Positions 60,076 through 64,000 of a DNA stretch of 64,000 bases are shown piece after piece (within the stretch, counting starts at the first letter, position 1; every line of letters begins with the position of its first letter). The DNA is from an uncultured Allobosea sp. Lineage in GTDB: Bacteria; Pseudomonadota; Alphaproteobacteria; Rhizobiales; Beijerinckiaceae. Below the pieces are notes generated by a model, which did no database searches, had not been told where the DNA came from, and saw only the letters and a program-made list of their open reading frames with translations. A program made the translations under genes and the position numbers. The stretch spans positions 62,001 through 126,000 of the forward strand of contig NZ_CAMFJF010000003.1 in NCBI RefSeq assembly GCF_945956895.1, written 5' to 3'.

Positions 60076-60588
60076 TTGCCCACCCTTCACGTTTCCCCGC
60101 TGTCGCGGCTGGACGAGACCGTCGCGGCGGTCCGCGCCCGGCATCTGGTGACGCTGATCAATCTCGGCACGCCGGTCGCGCGGCCTGCGGGGATCGCGCC
60201 CGAGCGGCATCTCTTCCTCGGCATGTCCGACATCAACCAGGCGCTCGACGGCCATGTTCTCGCCGGGCAGGAGCATATGGCGCGCCTGCTCGCCTTCCTG
60301 CGCGACTGGGACCGGGCAGAGCCGATGGTGATCCATTGCTGGGCCGGGATCAGCCGCTCGACGGCCGCTGCCTATATCGCTGCCTGCACCCTCGGACCTG
60401 AGCAAGACGAGGACGAGGTCGCGGACGCGCTGCGTGCCGCTGCCCCTTCCGCGACGCCGAATGCCCGGCTCGTGGCGCTGGCCGATACGGCGCTCGGACG
60501 ACGCGGCCGGATGATCCGCGCGATCGAGCGAATCGGGCGCGGCGCCGATGCCTTCGAGGGTACGCCCTTCGCCATGCCGCTCGCCTGA
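60076..60588 (+). CDS. Tyrosine/dual-specificity phosphatase-like protein, probable TTG start
   Basis: Cysteine phosphatase signature HCWAGISRSTAAAYI (HCx5RS); start inferred at TTG. Confidence 0.8.
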   Translation: MPTLHVSPLSRLDETVAAVRARHLVTLINLGTPVARPAGIAPERHLFLGMSDINQALDGHVLAGQEHMARLLAFLRDWDRAEPMVIHCWAGISRSTAAAYIAACTLGPEQDEDEVADALRAAAPSATPNARLVALADTALGRRGRMIRAIERIGRGADAFEGTPFAMPLA

Positions 60589-60727
60589 ATTCCCGCTTCC
60601 GGCGACGCAGCTTCCTGCGCGCATTCTCCGCCAGCGCTGCCAATGCTACGGCACTCGCGCCGGATCGCTGCAGAAGATTGCTTGCATCGGGCGAAATTTG
60701 CGACGATGCATCGCGCGGGAGGCCTGA

Positions 60728-60990
60728 GAGCCTCTAATAAAATCCGGAGGGATCTCGATGGGCTTTGGAGGAGCCGCATGCCAGGAGGAGCGCGCAGCCG
60801 ATATCTGTCGATATCGGCAAGTCGGTCCGACGCCGCAGGCGGCCCTCCAAAGCCCACCTCCGGCGCCGGGAATTCGACCGCCCGCGGCGTCGCGGCGCTT
60901 GCCGATGCCAAGGGTATCGGCTTCACCTCGCTCCTGGCGGAGCGGACGAATTGCCGGCGTCGAGACCCCACCGGATTTTGTTAGAGGCTC
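60728..60990. mobile_element. 263-bp MITE-like non-autonomous element with ~30-bp terminal inverted repeats
   Basis: Left GAGCCTCTAATAAAATCCGGAGGGATCTCGATG; right end reverse complement GAGCCTCTAACAAAATCCGGTGGGGTCTCGACG; no transposase ORF. Confidence 0.8.
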
Positions 60991-60996
60991 TTCACC

Positions 60997-61467
60997 GTGA
61001 CCACGACGATCGAGCTCGATTCGCGCGACCGCTCCATCCTGCGGATTCTCCAGCAGGACGGGCGCATCACCAATTCGGACCTTGCCGAGAAGGTGCATCT
61101 CTCGCCTTCGGCCTGCCTGCGCCGCGTCCGACAGCTCGAGGACAGCGGCCTGATCCGCGGCTATGCGATGATGCTCGACGACAAGACCGCGGGCTTTCCC
61201 GGCACGGCCTTCGTCTTCGTCACGCTGGACCAGCAGGGCCGCGCCTCGCTGGAGAGCTTCGAGCAGGCGGTGCAGAGCCTGCCCGAGATCCTCGAATGCC
61301 ATCTGCTGGCTGGCGCGCATGACTATCTGATGCGGGTGATCTATCGCGACAGCGCCGATTTCGAGCGCATCCATACCGACATCATCACGCAACTGCCTGG
61401 CGTCACCCGCGTGCAGTCGACGCTGACGCTGCGCACGATCAAGAAGACCTCGGCCCTGCCGGTCTGA
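60997..61467 (+). CDS. Lrp/AsnC family transcriptional regulator (GTG start)
   Basis: [50 protein letters not shown]. Confidence 0.93.
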   Translation: MTTTIELDSRDRSILRILQQDGRITNSDLAEKVHLSPSACLRRVRQLEDSGLIRGYAMMLDDKTAGFPGTAFVFVTLDQQGRASLESFEQAVQSLPEILECHLLAGAHDYLMRVIYRDSADFERIHTDIITQLPGVTRVQSTLTLRTIKKTSALPV

Positions 61468-61543
61468 ATCAGCAGCGGCGCGAAGCGGGTTGCGGCCGGG
61501 CGCACTCCGGCGGATAAGCTCACCCGCAAAGAGGAATCAGGCC

Positions 61544-61801
61544 GTGAGCGAAGAGAAGACCAACGCCGATGTCGCCGCCCTGCCCTTCGAGGCAGCGATG
61601 AAGGAACTCGAAGCCATCGTCGCGCGGCTGGAACGCGGCGACGTGCCGCTCGAGGAATCGATTGCGATCTACACGCGCGGCGAGGCGCTGAAGGCCCGCT
61701 GCGACGCGCTGTTGAAGCAGGCGGAAGCTCGCATCGAGCGCATCACACTCGGTGCCGACGGCAAGCCGACGGGCGCAACCCCGCTCGACGTCGAGAACTG
61801 A
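61544..61801 (+). CDS. xseB: Exodeoxyribonuclease VII small subunit (GTG start)
   Basis: [55 protein letters not shown]. Confidence 0.95.
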   Translation: MSEEKTNADVAALPFEAAMKELEAIVARLERGDVPLEESIAIYTRGEALKARCDALLKQAEARIERITLGADGKPTGATPLDVEN

Positions 61802-61834
61802 GCCGGCCCCCACGCGCCCGACGCCGCTCCAGCT

Positions 61835-61928
61835 CGTCATGCTCACCCTTGTGGCGAGCATCCACGTCTTGGGCACCAGCCTCGATGAAGGAAGACGTGG
61901 ATGGTCGGGACAAGCCCGACCATGACGG
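61835..61928. repeat. Family C palindromic repeat, copy C3 (94 bp)
   Basis: CGTCATGCTCACCCTTGTGGCGAGCATCCACGTCTTGG...GACGTGGATGGTCGGGACAAGCCCGACCATGACGG. Confidence 0.94.
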
Positions 61929-62098
61929 AAAAGGCCTGTTCCTGCATTCAGGCCTGGCGATACGCGCCCATTGGCACCGCGCTCGCATGCGCATGATCGA
62001 TCGGCGGATCTTGCGCTCATGCAATCGGGCGATGGCGGCTGGAATCTTGCCGGCCAGTGCAATCGGGTTCACGTTCCGACCCGACCAAGGAGGCCCTC

Positions 62099-63019
62099 AT
62101 GTCGCAACTCCCCGCCGACGATCCGATCCTGGGCGATGCCCGCTCCTGCGAGGCGATCGAGAAGGTGATCGTGCCCCGCTCCCATGATCTCGGCGGCTTT
62201 CAGGTCCGCCGGGCGCTGCCGGCCATCGGCCAGCGCATGGTCGGCCCCTTCATCTTCTTCGACCAGATGGGCCCGGCCGAATTCCATCTCGGCGAAGGTC
62301 TCGATGTGCGTCCGCACCCGCATATCGGGCTCTCGACCGTGACCTATCTCTTCGACGGCGAGATCATGCATCGCGACTCGCTCGGCACGGCGCTCGCGAT
62401 CAAGCCGGGCGCGGTGAACCTGATGACGGCCGGGCGCGGCATCGTCCATTCCGAACGCACCGGCCTAGAAGCGCGCGCCACCGGCCCGAAGCTCTACGGC
62501 ATCCAGGCCTGGCTCGCGCTGCCGAAGACGCATGAAGAGGTCGCGCCCGAGTTCAAGCATCACGGCGCCCAGGACCTGCCGCGCATCGTCGAGGGCGGCA
62601 AGCGCATCAGCCTGATCATGGGCTCGGCCTATGGCCAGACCTCGCCGGTGCAATTCCCCTGGGACGCGCTCTATGCCGAAGCCGTGCTCTCGCCCGGTTC
62701 GATCCTGCCGCTCGATCCCGATTATGACGAGCGCGCGATCTATATCGTCTCGGGCAAGGTCGACATCGCCGGGGAGGAGTTCGGCGCGGGCCAGCTCCTC
62801 GTCTTCAAGCCGGGCGACCGCATCTCGATCCTCGCCATCGACCAGAGCCGGGTCATGATCGTCGGCGGCGAGCCGATGGACGGCCCGCGCAACATCTGGT
62901 GGAACTTCGTCTCCTCCTCGAAGGAGCGCATCGAGCAGGCCAAGCACGAGTGGAAGACCGGTCGCTTCGACACCGTGCCCGGCGACGAGAGCGAGTTCAT
63001 CCCGCTGCCCGAAGGCTGA
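62099..63019 (+). CDS. Pirin family protein
   Basis: GFQVRRALPAIGQRMVGPFIFFDQMGPAEFHLGEGLDVRPHPHIGLSTVTYLFDGEIMHRDSLG; AGRGIVHSER. Confidence 0.95.
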   Translation: MSQLPADDPILGDARSCEAIEKVIVPRSHDLGGFQVRRALPAIGQRMVGPFIFFDQMGPAEFHLGEGLDVRPHPHIGLSTVTYLFDGEIMHRDSLGTALAIKPGAVNLMTAGRGIVHSERTGLEARATGPKLYGIQAWLALPKTHEEVAPEFKHHGAQDLPRIVEGGKRISLIMGSAYGQTSPVQFPWDALYAEAVLSPGSILPLDPDYDERAIYIVSGKVDIAGEEFGAGQLLVFKPGDRISILAIDQSRVMIVGGEPMDGPRNIWWNFVSSSKERIEQAKHEWKTGRFDTVPGDESEFIPLPEG

Positions 63020-63058
63020 GGCGAGGGTTTCAACTATTCATTCGCGGCTCGCGTTTCG

Positions 63059-63208
63059 CCGTCTTTCCGGGGCGATCCGAAGGATCGAGCCCGGAACCCA
63101 GAACCGATGCCGTTTCCGGGACGGACGCTGTCGGGCCATCGCTCGAACGCATAGTCGCATCGGTTCTGGATTCCGGGCTCAGGCCTGCGGCCTGCCCCGG
63201 AAAGACGG
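63059..63208. repeat. Family E palindromic repeat, copy E2
   Basis: CGTCTTTCCGGGGCGATCCGAAGGATCGAGCCCGGAACCCAGAACCGATGCC...GCATCGGTTCTGGATTCCGGGCTC...CCCCGGAAAGACGG. Confidence 0.92.
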
Positions 63209-63215
63209 TAGAGGC

Positions 63216-64000
63216 TCAGGCGGCTTCAGAAATATCCCGCAGCCGTGGCACCCGCGAGAAGCCGATCAGCAGCAGCTGGATCAGGAAGCCCGCGGTCGCC
63301 AGCGCCAGGCAGGCGGCGATGCCGAGATGCGCCGCGACGGAGGCGCCGATCGCGGCGCCGATCGGCCGCGCCCCGAAGGTCGCGGTCATGATCAGGGCGG
63401 AAACACGGCCAAGCATGGCGTTCGGCGTCACCGCCTGTCGCAGTGTCATGGTCGAGATCGTCCAGATGATCGGGCCGACGCCGAACAGGAAGAAGCTCGC
63501 GGCAACCAGATAGACCGAGGGCAGCCAGAGCGTCGCGAACATCACGCCGGCCGCGCAAAGCCCTGCGAAGGGTCCGAGCAGGATCAGCGTCCCGAAGGTG
63601 ACCTGCTTCGCGATGGCCGGCGCGAGGATGGCGCCGACGATCATGCCGGCGCCGTAGATGCCCAAGGTGATGCCGACCTGCGTGGCGCTCAAGCCCAGGT
63701 TCTGGACGGCATAGGCGACATAGACGGCCTGGAAGATGAACCAGGAGACGTTGAAGAACACCGCCGTCATCAGGATCGGCCGGAGCAGGTCGTGGCCGGC
63801 GACGAAGCGCGCGCCTTCCTTGAGATCGTCAAGCAGATCGCGGCGCGGGCCTGACGGTGCCTCGTCCTTCGGCAGGCCAGCCAGCAGCATCGCCGCGAGG
63901 ATGGAAAGCCCGGCCGCCAGCCCATAGGCCGTCGAGACGCCGATCCAGCCGACGAGCGCACCGCCCAACGCCGGGCCGCCGGCATAGGCGAAGCTGCGGG
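63216..64000 (-). CDS. MFS transporter (N-terminus beyond window)
   Basis: Frame open to window end; FQAVYVAYAVQNLGLSATQVGITLGIYGAGMIVGAILAPAI, MTLRQAVTPNAMLGRVSALIMTATFGARPIGAAIGASV. Confidence 0.9.
   Translation of the reverse strand, partial: RSFAYAGGPALGGALVGWIGVSTAYGLAAGLSILAAMLLAGLPKDEAPSGPRRDLLDDLKEGARFVAGHDLLRPILMTAVFFNVSWFIFQAVYVAYAVQNLGLSATQVGITLGIYGAGMIVGAILAPAIAKQVTFGTLILLGPFAGLCAAGVMFATLWLPSVYLVAASFFLFGVGPIIWTISTMTLRQAVTPNAMLGRVSALIMTATFGARPIGAAIGASVAAHLGIAACLALATAGFLIQLLLIGFSRVPRLRDISEAA

Noticed and set aside
60758-61000. 80-aa ORF MGFGGAACQEERAADICRYRQ... inside the MITE-like element
   Set aside because: Too short, no transposase motif, lies across inverted repeats; likely spurious.

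Overview
64-kb, high-GC chromosomal window. Gene content and intergenic repeat style suggest an alphaproteobacterium of the Hyphomicrobiales (Bosea/Methylobacterium/Bradyrhizobium-like; inference only). About 54 protein genes are supported. They include soxR and a divergent FMN reductase, matA/matB, a 3-oxo-tetronate kinase, and two dipeptide-type ABC loci that both lack ATPase genes. An ~11-kb, ten-gene operon encodes D-amino-acid/N-carbamoyl-amino-acid functions. Also present are MATE, two L,D-transpeptidases flanking a DUF2076 gene, groES-groEL with CIRCE, an SbmA/BacA-like ABC protein, hisS-hisZ-hisG, glcD-glcE-glcF with a LysR regulator, mscL, an SSS-type hybrid histidine kinase, xseB, pirin and a partial MFS gene. 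No rRNA, tRNA, CRISPR, prophage or intact IS element was recognised. The most unusual signal is a dense set of intergenic palindromic repeats in at least seven sequence families, five of which share CGTCAT...ATGACG ends. Two small GIY-YIG endonuclease genes are physically tied to these repeats. One lies exactly in the loop of a palindrome whose 'empty' copies occur elsewhere in the window, with the repeat arm supplying its Shine-Dalgarno. The other abuts a palindrome inside the glc operon. A separate 263-bp MITE-like element forms the 5' leader of an Lrp gene.
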